The notes below the pieces were generated by a model. It saw only the letters and a program-made list of their open reading frames with translations. It had not been told where the DNA came from and did no database searches. Shown here piece by piece: positions 34,731-45,499 of a stretch of DNA of 64,000 bases. The DNA is taken from NCBI GenBank assembly GCA_015832175.1, contig WJXW01000007.1:1-64000 (forward strand), in the 5' to 3' direction. The translations under genes and the position numbers were made by a program. Position 1 is the stretch's first letter; every line of letters begins with the position of its first letter. This DNA is from Paraphaeosphaeria minitans. Lineage: Eukaryota; Ascomycota; Dothideomycetes; Pleosporales; Didymosphaeriaceae.

Positions 34731-34855
34731 GCGCATAATAGTGTGTTAAGATAGTGTGTTAGTGCGTAGGATAGCGCGTTAAGATAGTGCGTTAGTGCGC
34801 GGGATAGTGCGTTAAGATAGTGTATTAATACGCAAGATAGCGCGTTAGTAGGCTA
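34731..34855. repeat. 33-bp tandem repeat near right end of element B copy 1
   Basis: About 3.5 copies of a 33-bp unit of the type GATAGYGCGTTAAGATAGTG followed by YRTTARTRCGNRN. The counterpart in copy 2 (51,933-52,085) is longer by about one unit, which explains the 34-bp difference at the right ends. Confidence 0.75.
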
Positions 34856-34937
34856 GCCGTTTATAGACTAGCGCCAGTGCGCACGTACTAGCGCATAGAT
34901 AATACTAGGTCCGAATTCTTAGTCCTAATAATATTAG

Positions 34938-37900
34938 GGTAGTCCTACTATAACTCTGCATGGCGCTTAGACATATAGTAGGTCTGCGTTAGCTAGTTAA
35001 GGCCAAGAATAATCCTTCCCGCCTTGTAGTTGTTACTAAAATTAACAACACTAATAAAGTGTTACTAGAATGTATTAGTACTCTTAGGATCCTAGTCCTT
35101 ACCCTTAATTACTTTAATATTACGACTCTACAGCTCTTTCGCCTTTAGGCACTTATCCTACAGGATCGCCCACGTATCTTAAATAGCGAATTTGTTAATA
35201 TATAAAGCGTCTTTTAATAGTCCTGTTTAAACCTGGTTAGATTCTAGTATAAGCCACCTAGGGCAGTAATTTACTAGGAGAAGGTAGGCCTAGTAGTTAC
35301 CTTTACCCTATTTGTTTCCTATCTAAACGCGATAGGACATAATAGTGTTCCCTAAGTAGGTTGTCTTTTATCTAGTAATAATGGCACATTAATCCCAAAA
35401 TACTCTATTTAACTTATTTATTCTATAAGGGATAGCCAAAAGTAATAGCAGTGCTCTTTAAATAGTGTAAATTAAGTTCTAGTGTAGTTCTCTTAGACTT
35501 CTGGGATGTTATCTATTAAAGCCAAGTACTCTATAATATCCTACCAGGTCTACCCCTAGTAAGGCTATAAATAAAGCGTTAGTGGCTTCTCTATATTATT
35601 AACTAACACATGGTAGAAGAAGATAAAAATCTTCTAGAGCAGTCCTGCGTAGTAGAGGTAAGGGTTCTAGTATAGCTCTAGTAGAGTAAAGGGAACATTA
35701 GTCTTATACTCTTATATTACTTTTATGCAGGCGTAGTAAGAGGCTTTGCTAGTAATATTCTACTATATTCTAGCTATGCTCTTTATAGTTATATAGAGAT
35801 AATATAACTTTAGATTACCTATAGCAGTTAGTATAGCTATATAGCGTAAAGCCTCTACCTATATAGATGTGTTGCTAAACACTTATAGGACACCTATGTA
35901 GGTAACCTAGGGATTTGTAAAAATAGAGGGTACGCTAGCTATAGCTGCTAATTACTCCTACTTTGCTTTCTTAGCCTATTATAACACTTCCTAGAGTTAA
36001 TCTATAAATCTGCTACTAGTAGGAGCAGACATAGGTATAGGGTCTACGCTAGATTTAGCTGTAATCTTAACTTTTTTAGTAGTAGCTTTAGAGCTATGTG
36101 AGTTAGTAGATAGTTTAACTATAAATTTATAAGTAAGATAAAGGTTTTAGAATACAGGTGGCACAGAGGGGAAAAGCTATTAGTAATCTACGCCCTTTAC
36201 TTACTTACTATAATAGCGTATTCTTAATTCTTCGCCTATGTTTATAATATAGAGTTTATATTCTTAGCGTAGGTGTTAGTGCACGTTATGGCTTATAGAG
36301 AACTTAGTAGTAACGTAGGTACAGCAATAATAGTAATAAGCGTTAGGGATAACACATAGGCCAGGGAAGGCTAGTACTAAGGTTTTAGGGACTATAAATT
36401 CTTTGTATTTCTCTTATAGTAGTAGGTGAAGGTTCCTAAGCTTATTAACACTTTCTTAGATAACGCGCCTCTCTTTACTAGTTATCTCTTATCTATGCTC
36501 CTTATTAAACTAAGAAAACACCTTACTTAGGAGTATTACATATCTATACAGTACGTAAGTAATAAAGTAATAGGTTTTATTATAGTAGATGTGTTTAGGA
36601 GTCTCTATAGTTAGTAGTAGTGTAAAAGATTTTAATCTACATCTATAGTTTAAATAACGCAGCTAAACTTTAGTGCTAACAGAAGAGAATAAACGCTAGG
36701 TAATATTTATTATCCTAGGTTATATTTACACTACACTACACTATAGCCTACTATTCTTTAATCTTATAGGCTAAGGTGCTTTAGGATAATAGTAGTCTAA
36801 TTCCCTCCTTTATATAAGACGCACATAAGTAGGTTTATAATTAGAAGCCTTTATAGTGTTCTATTTTACAGATAATAGGTTGTCCTGCTAAAGCATTTAT
36901 AAGTAGCTCACTAGAGTCTATAGTGTAATAGATATATAAATAAGTAGAAAAGAGAGAATTTTTACGCTTCTTACACTCTGTCTATAGGGACTAAGCGCAA
37001 TAAAGTAATAGTAAAGAAGAGTTAGATAAAGAGGAAAACACTAAGGTAACTACTATAAAACTACCTCTAAAATAAAAATAAACATTAAATGCAACTAGCT
37101 ATTTAGCAAAGGATAGAAATTAAGACCTAAAGCATTAGCTAGTGGACATAATAGTAGAGGTTATGCCATGTACATAAAACATAGACGTAGGGTTATTATA
37201 AGATAATAGAGAAGAGGAATGTTATTATATATTTATATATAAACTACTAGGGGTAGGCGTTAATATTGCGGAAGGAATAATAAGCTAAGTAATTACTATA
37301 GGTATAGCTAAGTGTCTATAAGATTAGAAGATAGTGTTGTAGGTCTAGAGAATAAAACACACATAGGGCCTATAATTGTTTAGGGAAAAGGTAGAAAGAC
37401 TCCTAGATATAGTTAATAGTACTAGATACAACACTATACCTAAAAGTAGCATAGTATTATTGTAAAGCTCTAGTGCTAGTTTCACAGAAAATAGTTTTAT
37501 AGAAAATAGTTTTATATAATTTAAGACAGAAAGGTTCTATTCGCTATATAAGAGCGTAAGGTAGGGATAGGCAGTTAGTATAGTAAGTAAGATATAGCAG
37601 CGCTAGATATAGGTAGCACTTTAGTTAGAGTTTAAATTGTTAGAGGCTCTAGTATAGAAAAGGAAGATGCTATCTAGTAGAAGAGGAAAAGGATATATAT
37701 CTATAGCAAAAAAGCTTCTATTCGCTTAAGAATTTAGGACAATAGAAGAGGAAGAACTAAGCAAGGGAATACATCCTATAGCGTAGAGGGAATTTAGTTA
37801 GTGCCTAGATATAGGAAGAAGATAGTGTCTGCTTAAGGTAAGATTTAGTATAGGCGTATTTATAATACTACTATAGAACTTTGTATCTAACACCTATATT

Positions 37901-38150
37901 AAATAAGGTATAACAGTTACGTAGCTCTAATAGTAGATAGACATAGTTATATAATGTAATAATACTATCTTTAACAGCGTAATAGCTATGGTAGAAACGT
38001 ATAAGGCGTGCATATTAGATCTAGAGCCGCTAGAGCCCTTATTTCTAGAGATGCTTTCTAACGAGGACGTAGTAGATTGTAATTTAGTTATAGAATTTTA
38101 ACTAGTAAGTAGTTAAAGGCTCCTTAAGGATCTTAGTAATAGGTACGTTA
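34938..38150. mobile_element. Family B element, internally deleted copy
   Basis: It starts at the base equivalent to 27,834 of copy 1 and follows it to about 35,396 (equivalent to 28,298). It then jumps to the equivalent of about 31,573, so about 3.27 kb carrying the recombinase-like region and whole RecQ core is missing. It continues through the N-terminal helicase part and the divergent ORF (about 37,060-38,120) and fades at about 38,150, without the 33-bp repeats. It is RIP-mutated throughout. Confidence 0.75.
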
Positions 38151-38639
38151 TGTAGGGAGAGACTTAGTATGATTATTATTCCTTAGCATTATATATATAG
38201 GGGTTATTGCGCCCTTTCTCTCCTGCATCTTCTATTCTGTTTTAAACCCTAATCTGTTTATAAGACAACCTCTCTTCCTAATTTAGTTAGCCTTACTATC
38301 CTATTTTATATACCCTACCTTATGTAGTTATGCTTTGTCTCGCTTACTAATAGCTAAGAGAAATGTTAGATATATAGGTTTTATGGCTAGTCTAGGGTAG
38401 TAAGCTTTACTATTATAGAGGACGTATTACTAACCTGCACATGCGCTTTACTTCTATTTATATTTTATCTTTAATATCTATATTACTGCAACTATTCTCC
38501 TATATAATTTTCCCTCCTTATCTATTAGTAAGTCTTATTCTAGTAAATAGTTACTTGTGTGCCTTATGCGCTGTATATAGGGTTAGTAGTTCTTATGTTT
38601 CTCTTAGTCCCTATAGTGTGCGTAACTTGCCAGCGCAGG

Positions 38640-41600
38640 TTAAACCTTATATTATTATGTCCACATTATATTTAAATATGTGTTGTTTTATAGCCTTACT
38701 ATCCTAGTGTACAATTATATATTTTATTAACCTAGAAGTTACCTCTACCAAATTAATAGAACGCGTAATTATACGCTTCCTATGTCTACTGCGTCCTACT
38801 TATAGCGTGGGTAACATAGATTTTAGAGTAGTTACAGCCAGTAGGTTACCCCTTAGTTCTGTCTTAGCATCTAGTTGCTATTGTTATTTAGTAAAGCTAG
38901 GTAATTGTCCTTTAGGTTTAACACTTAGTGGGCAGTAAGCGGAGCCCGTAGCATAACTACTTATAGGGGTATATGTACGACTACTAGTTAAAGAAATAAA
39001 CAGCGCTTATAGAGTAGATACGTTTACTCTGTCTAGTGTTATTACATAATTATGTTAGGTAGTTTTAGCCAATACCTATTAACCTACTTATCTTATAGTG
39101 TAAGGAAAGTGCGTAGAGATATTTTGTAAAGGGCTTAAATTATAATTTAGTAATAGTGGGGGCATAGGCTCTACTAGTAATTTGGGAATTGTTCTAAGCT
39201 CTTAGTTTTATATAATTATAGATGGCAAATTGCTTACACATTATCTTCTTTATTAGGAAGGTCTCTATCCTATAATATCTATTTGGCATTTGCTTACCTT
39301 TTAAATATACCTACACAATAGTGGGTGTCTAGAGATGTATTAATTAAATACTTGCTTAATAGGAATAAGGATTCTCTATACGCATTTGTTAGTGTAGCTA
39401 GTGATAGTTTATGGCGCTTAGTTTTAGTGACCTTCCTTATCTAAGGTTTAAATTTAGGCTTTCTAACTTGGCTGCTATTAGATAATTGTGGTGACATATT
39501 TATTAGTTTAATAGATATGGGTGTTAGGTTAATAAAACTATACCTAGTATTATGGGGTAAGGAAAGACGCAACTCGATCGTAACTAATTAGTAAGTATTC
39601 CTTAGCAGCTACGCAGCCTAATATAGAAATATAAGAGGATTAAATTTAGAAGCGCACATCTGTACTTATATGCCTATAATTTAATCTATAGATTGCCTAT
39701 AATTAACTGTATCCAAGTATATAGATAAGAGCGGGAAATAGGGTTTATATCTTTTGTGTTTATTTTTTTAATAAGTAGAGAAGATGTAGTAAGATAGAGA
39801 AAAGATTACTAGAGAAACCTTTAAATATATATTAATAGTATACAACTAATATGCTGTTGCTACCTGTCTATAGACTCTTAAGATTAGATAGATCGCTTGC
39901 CTCTTTACTTTCTAACACAATAAATCCACTAGTAGCTGTGTGCACAGGTCGAGCTGGCCAGTTACTATCCTTATCTTTATTTTTACTTAGGTTATCCTGC
40001 TATTTACTAAATTTGGTGTTAAACTTATTAATGTAACTAAATAGGGTTAGTAAAGACCCTATTTCGTCTAAACTGCCTAGTAGGTATAGGTGTTCTAAGA
40101 CATCTCCTTTATTATAGAAGGTAAAAATGTGACATCGCTTAAGGACCTCTCTAACTTTAGATACTAATAACTGTTGTTAAGTAGTATAGATATAATAAAA
40201 TGTTAATTAGTCCTTAGGTGCAATGTGTAGAAATATCCATTTTATCCGCTCTAAGTTACTTAGTAGTTAGTGTCGAATTATTATACTTAATTGCCTAATA
40301 GACTTACTATTACTACCTAGCATAGATGCTGTTTTCTTAGAGTATAGGAGGATCCCCTAAACATAAACATAAGCAATTTATAAAATGTACGTTTTGTATA
40401 AAGCGTATATTTCGTCCACAGTATGTCCTAGTAGTACTGTTTTAAAGGCTTCTAGGTGTGATAGTATTACTTATATCTATAGCGCTTTTTTTAGCTAGGG
40501 AGGGTTCTTATTATCTAATGTAAATAAGGGAGCTACCCTACCCTGCCATGTCCTATAACTAAAAGTTAGGAAAAGGGTAGTCTTGTAGTTGTGTTACTTT
40601 GCAATTTCTAGGTAGCTTAGTCTAAGTCGCGCTCTAATAATCTTAGAAACACTAGAGAAAGAAAGTATATCTGTTCCCCTATTTACTAGGTGCTCTATGT
40701 GGGCTTACTAGAAGAAAGGTTCCAGGTTTTTCTAATTACTAACTTTATTATGGGTTAGCCAGCGTTGCCCTATAATTTCCTATATAAAGAGATTATATGC
40801 TCTTATTGCCTATATAGATAGTAAAAAGAATAGCTTCTACTATACTTTTAAATTAGTTGCACCTTAACTAATTAAAAGAGTAGATTCTATTAAGTAGTAA
40901 ATGAATTTAAACTAATAGGACTCTAAGGTTCGCATCCTATAGAGGTAGAGGCGGCGCTTTAACTTTTGCAGAACATAGTAGTAGATATCTAGATAGGGAT
41001 ATTTACTAAGTTGGAATTTTAGTATAAGTTTGTTCTATATACCTAAGCAAAAGGGAATCTAAATAATACTAAATTACTTTATAGATTTAGTATATTCAAG
41101 GCCTTAGCGTCGCTTGGGCTTACATCTCTGCATGTGTTTTAGTATAATAGTACCACCTAGTAAGGGTTTCTAGTGTTTAAAAACATAGGGTCTTTGGTAC
41201 TCCTTACTAGAGCTAAGGGAAGGAAGACTACTTAAATTTTCACAGTTTAACATAAAGTAAAGAGTGCGAGCAAATATAGTTATAGCTATGTAGTTAAGTT
41301 CTTAATCTTTAGTTAGTAGGTTAAAATAGTAAGCTACAGTAGTAATTAATTCTAGAGCTGCTAGCTAATAATTATATTCTACTACACAGAAGTAATTAAC
41401 TTTATGTATTAGCAGAATCCAGAATCTATAATAAGTATTAGTATCTATCTAGTATATATGCTCTGTGTTATTAATATTAAGAGGCGCTAACGCAGTTCTA
41501 GACTAGTGCAGCTGTATACAAAGTTCTTAGCGATTAAAATAAAATATCTGGCAGGACTTAGGTGATAGAATTACGCGTATATAGGCCTTATAGAGCTTAA

Positions 41601-42130
41601 TTTAATTTAGGAGTTACTTAACTTAAATAATACTCTACTTATTACGTCTAGTGTTACTAAATTTTGTCTTATTTAAGAATTCCTAAGTAGCACTAATAAC
41701 TTCTAAATTAGGATTTAAAAATAAACTATACCTATAAATAGGTGCATATGTGGTCTCCTTAATAGTGTTATAGACTTTCATATGTTAAATTCTAGCTTAG
41801 TAAAATTTGTTGCTATAGCGAAGCTCTAATTTAGCAGATCTAGCATTAGTACTAGTAAAGGTATAGAAACGCGGCTTTGAACGTAATCCTCGCTCACTAT
41901 AATTAAAGAAGGATATCTATTATTTAAGGCAACAGGATTTTCGCAATATAGTTGTGCTAGTAACATTTAATCTAGTTTAAATGCCAAGATCCTAATAGAA
42001 GCGATATAGGTCTAGAAAGTTTATGTTCTAGTAAGACTAAATAAATTCTTCTAAAGATATTTAATAGGTAGACAAGGAAGAATAACCACTAAGTTTAGAT
42101 AGTTTAAGGTTATAACAAGATACAATAAGT
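38640..42130 (-). pseudogene. RIP-degraded long ORF of element C, family unknown
   Basis: One minus-strand frame is continuous over at least 3.3 kb. Positions 41,781, 41,253, 40,611 and 38,817 are all in phase, and the stretches I translated contain many TAG/TAA but no TGA, as expected if stops came from Gln and Trp codons by C-to-T change. Recognisable words include TIFARTLYFMLNCENL (about 41,265), RPYVFKH, LKKAL and LLGHTVDEIYALYKT (about 40,400). No helicase, transposase or polymerase motif could be assigned. GHTVDE is faintly like the box after the active site of tyrosine recombinases, but the rest does not support it. Both ends may extend further. Confidence 0.5.
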
Positions 42131-43199
42131 ACAGGATCACTAAAGGCGTTATTAGGAATATTATAGTCTAGGAAAGTAACATCTTGTGCTAAATCCACAA
42201 TAGTATCCTAAAAAGATTTAAGAATTTGTTTTAGGATATCCTATTAAGTGTTAACATAACAATTACCTAGTGTCTATATATAACTTTATTTAAAATATAC
42301 TTTAGAGTTCGCTTTTAGCTGCGCATAGCTAATAGGATAATGCCTAGCACTACTTAGATCGCATACACTACATAGAGTAGGGAGAATAACACACTTTAGC
42401 TATTAAGCTAAGGCATAGTCTAGAAGGTGTTAGGTTTATCTAGTAATAGCCTTCCCTTTAGCTAAAGTAAACTATAGAGGAAAACGTGGCTAGAATATAT
42501 AACACTTAAACCTATTACATAGTCTAAGAAGAATATTCTTATGTTATAAAAGATTTATAGGTAAGAAGGACACATGTTAATTACTAGTAAAACCCTTAGT
42601 AAAGCTAGGCAAGAAGGAGAAGGATAGGTTATACTAGAAAATACTAAGACTAGTTAGAGAGAAAATAATACTATCACAATTAAATTATTAAACAAGATAA
42701 TATACCCTATTTTATTATAATAGAAAGTGCGCTTCTGTGCGATCTATGCTTAGTAATAGAACATTATATAGGTTTAGATTAAAAACACCTATAAGTAGTT
42801 CCGCCTAGGCATAAAAGTTTTAGGTATTATTACGTAGATAGTAGGCTAATGCCTTTAGTAGCATTAACAGCTGCGGATAAAAAGAGATAGTAGGAATAAA
42901 AGCTAGTATATATTTATTTATCTACTATGTCTAGGTATAGAGTCGCAAGCTGCTTAATTAAGTGGCACAGTGTAGTTACATAGTATACTAATACAGTTCT
43001 AGACAGCATTTAATAGTAGACAATAGGACTCGCTTAGGCTTAGCAATAAATATACTATAATTACTGTTAGGTACTATTTAGATTAGTAGGGGAGAAAGGG
43101 AAGGGGACTAAAGACCCTTAGGGGGGTCCTCTAGCCCCTAGCCTCTATAATATTAATAGGTCAAGTTAGCGTACCTAGTGTTACACTCTTATAATTATA
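42131..43199. other. AT-rich RIPed stretch of element C
   Basis: No ORF could be assigned with confidence. It may be the 5' part and promoter side of the long minus-strand ORF. A G/C-rich patch at about 43,085-43,140 contains AGGGGACTAAAGACCC, which resembles AAGGGGCTTAAAGACCCCC at about 44,651 at the other side of the short ORF. Confidence 0.4.
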
Positions 43200-44070
43200 A
43201 GAGTGGTTTTTATCTAATCTATTGTTAGAGGCGTGGATTAAGGGCCTAGGTAATGTGTCTATAGGCGTAATATTATTATTATTTAGGCAGAGTTCTACTA
43301 ATAATAAATTAATGTCTAAGTTAATCTATAGCGAGAAATTAACTAAATCTATTAGTGGTAAGTCTTGTATAGTAACTCTTGTGGAGGAAGCTGTAACTAC
43401 TAGACTAGAAACACTAGGTAGAGGATCTGAATGTCCTGTAAGGTATTTATTTGTGGTACTAAAGCGGGTATTGCTAAAGAGATACTTAAGATCTACTATA
43501 AGGTTATCTAGATTAGTAAGGGCTAGTCTATTAACATCTAGCATTAGTAGGTTTTCGTTTAGTCGTTCTAATACTAGAATAACTCTAGGAGATATTATTG
43601 GCTGCCTATAAGTAGTATACTATGTGGCTAGTAAGCTAGTCTCTAGTTTATTATATTAAAGGTGTGCTAAGTAATACTTAACATCCTAAGTTCACGCCCT
43701 ATTAGTTAATGTTGGTCGTGCTACTATACTTATAGTAGGTATAGGCAGAAGTATAGGTGTAGGTAATTATTGCGTTAAACTTAGTATAATTAGCTAAGTC
43801 TTTAGCTAAGGTGCAACTTAAGAGGTGGTTACTAGCGATAGGTGCATAATTAGGAGGGTTTTATTGCTACTAAGTATAGAATGCGATGCCTTACTAATAA
43901 ATATTAGTTTTAAAATAGTTTAGTAAATAGAGATAAATAGCTTATCTTATCCTAACGTTTAAGGTGCTATTAAAGGCCTAAAAGGCCTTATAGGCTTTGT
44001 TTAACTTCGCCTTTAATGCCTTTTGCTAAGCTAGTTGCTCTTCTAGTGTAAGATTAAGTTTTAGTGGCAT
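43200..44070 (-). pseudogene. Short RIP-degraded ORF of element C
   Basis: It starts at an ATG (44,068-44,070) and begins MPLKLNLTLEEQLA, followed by a Lys/Ala-rich helical segment that could form a coiled coil. The frame shifts somewhere near 43,650-43,700. A second open part (43,222-43,620, minus strand) contains NTRFSTTNKYLTGHSDPLP. The open plus-strand frame over the same stretch is taken as a shadow. The product is unknown. Confidence 0.35.
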
Positions 44071-44190
44071 AGTGTTAGTGGCATAATACCCTAGTTAGGG
44101 ATATCGCAAAGAATAAGGATAAAGGTATATAGAGAGGAGCTGGTGCACAGAGATAGGCAAAAATTTAGAGTAGGTGCTATTTATAAAATA

Positions 44191-44600
44191 GCAGCCCTAT
44201 AAGCCCTATAGCTCTAAGTGGCTAGCGTCTGTCTGTGCGTCCTTAGAAATAGGCAGCCCTATAAGCCCTATAGCTCTAAGTGGCCAGCGCCTAGTTGCGC
44301 TATCTAGAAAATAGGCAGCCCTATAAGCCCTATAGCTCTAAGTGGCTAGCGCCTAGTAGCGCTATTTATAAAATAGGTAGCCTTATAAGCCCTATAGCTC
44401 TAAGTGGCTAGCGCCTAGTAGCGCTATCTATAAAATAGGCAGCCCTATAAGCCCTATAGCTCTAAGTGGCTAGCGTCTGTCTATACGTCCTTAGAAATTA
44501 GCAGCCCTATAAGCCCTATAGCTCTAAGTGGCCAGCGCCTATCTGTGCTATCTAGGAAATTAACAGCCCTATGAGCCCTATAGCTCTAAGTGGCTAGCCG
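44191..44600. repeat. 62-bp minisatellite
   Basis: Seven consecutive units start at 44,191, 44,253, 44,315, 44,377, 44,439, 44,501 and 44,563, each exactly 62 bp. The conserved half is GCAGCCCTATAAGCCCTATA plus GCTCTAAGTGGC. The other half has two versions, one with GTCTGTCTGTGCGTCCTTAG (units 1 and 6) and one with GCGCTATCTATAAAATAG. Confidence 0.92.
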
Positions 44601-45499
44601 AATATTAGCATGAATGCCGCTATTACAGCAGCCTGTTTATTATGGGTAACAAGGGGCTTAAAGACCCCCATTTTCTCTATATTAAGCTAAGTTACAAGTA
44701 AAACCAAGGCCATAACGTATACTACTATAGTCTTTCTAGCTTAGTATTACTTCCTTTTGTAATATATTTAATTACTATTACTAGGGGTTGTAAATATACT
44801 CCTACTTACGCTAGACGCGTGCCTAACGCTCTTCTATTCTATTTTAAACCCTAATATGTTTATAAGACAGCCTCTCCCCCTAATTTACCTTACTTATGCC
44901 CTATATAACAGATATAGATTCTTATGTTTCCCTTAGTCCTATAGTATACGTTACCTACTTTAAACCTTCTATTATTATGTCTATATTACATTTAAATTAG
45001 TATCGCGGAAGGGGTTCTACTAGCTCCCTAGCTAGGGCAGTCCTACTATAACTCTGTATAGCGCTTAGATATATAGTAGGTCTGCGTTAGCTAGTTAAGG
45101 CTAAGAATAATCCTTCCCGCCTTATAGTTATTACTAAAATTAACAACACTAATAAAGTGTTGCTAGAATATATTAGTACTCTTAGGATCCTAGTCCTTAC
45201 CCTTAATTACTTTAATATTACAACTCTATAGCTCTTTCGCCTTTAGGCACTTATCCTATAGGATCGCCTATATATCTTAAATAGTAAATTTATTAATATA
45301 TAAAGCGTCTTTTAATAGTCTAGTTCTAACCTAGTTAGATACTAGTATTATCCACCTAGGGCAGTAATTAGTAGGGAGAAGGCAGGACTAGTAGTTACCT
45401 TTACTCTATTTATTTCCTATCTAAACGCAATAGAACATAATAGTGTTCCCTACGTAGGTTGTCTTTTGTCTAGTAATAATAGCACATTAATCCTAGCTA

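Larger units (their letters stand above)
27526..34937. mobile_element. Family B helicase element, copy 1 (RIPed)
   Basis: About 7.4 kb shared with 44,728-52,173. The offset is 17,202 bp at the left end, at the RecQ motif VI and at the zinc finger, so there are no net indels over at least 5 kb and the copies differ by point changes. It carries a minus-strand helicase pseudogene and a divergent plus-strand ORF, and ends with a 33-bp tandem repeat. No terminal inverted or long terminal repeats were found. Confidence 0.8.
38166..44727. mobile_element. Element C (RIPed, unidentified), between B copies
   Basis: A 6.6-kb block between the deleted B copy and B copy 2. Its left end (about 38,210-38,680) resembles the left end of element B (about 27,600-27,810), sharing TATTCTRTTTTAAACCCTAA and later similar words. 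It carries one long minus-strand ORF, a shorter one and a 62-bp minisatellite. No LTR or terminal inverted repeat was recognised. Confidence 0.5.

Noticed and set aside
38441..38707. 88-codon plus-strand ORF with hydrophobic segments
   Set aside because: It lies in the element end shared with family B and opposite the in-phase minus-strand frame; the hydrophobicity comes from AT-rich codons.
39851..40036. 61-codon plus-strand ORF rich in Leu
   Set aside because: It is antisense to the long element C frame.
43222..43611. 129-codon plus-strand open frame
   Set aside because: It needs a TTG start, and the minus strand gives a more protein-like frame; kept only as a shadow of the short minus-strand ORF.
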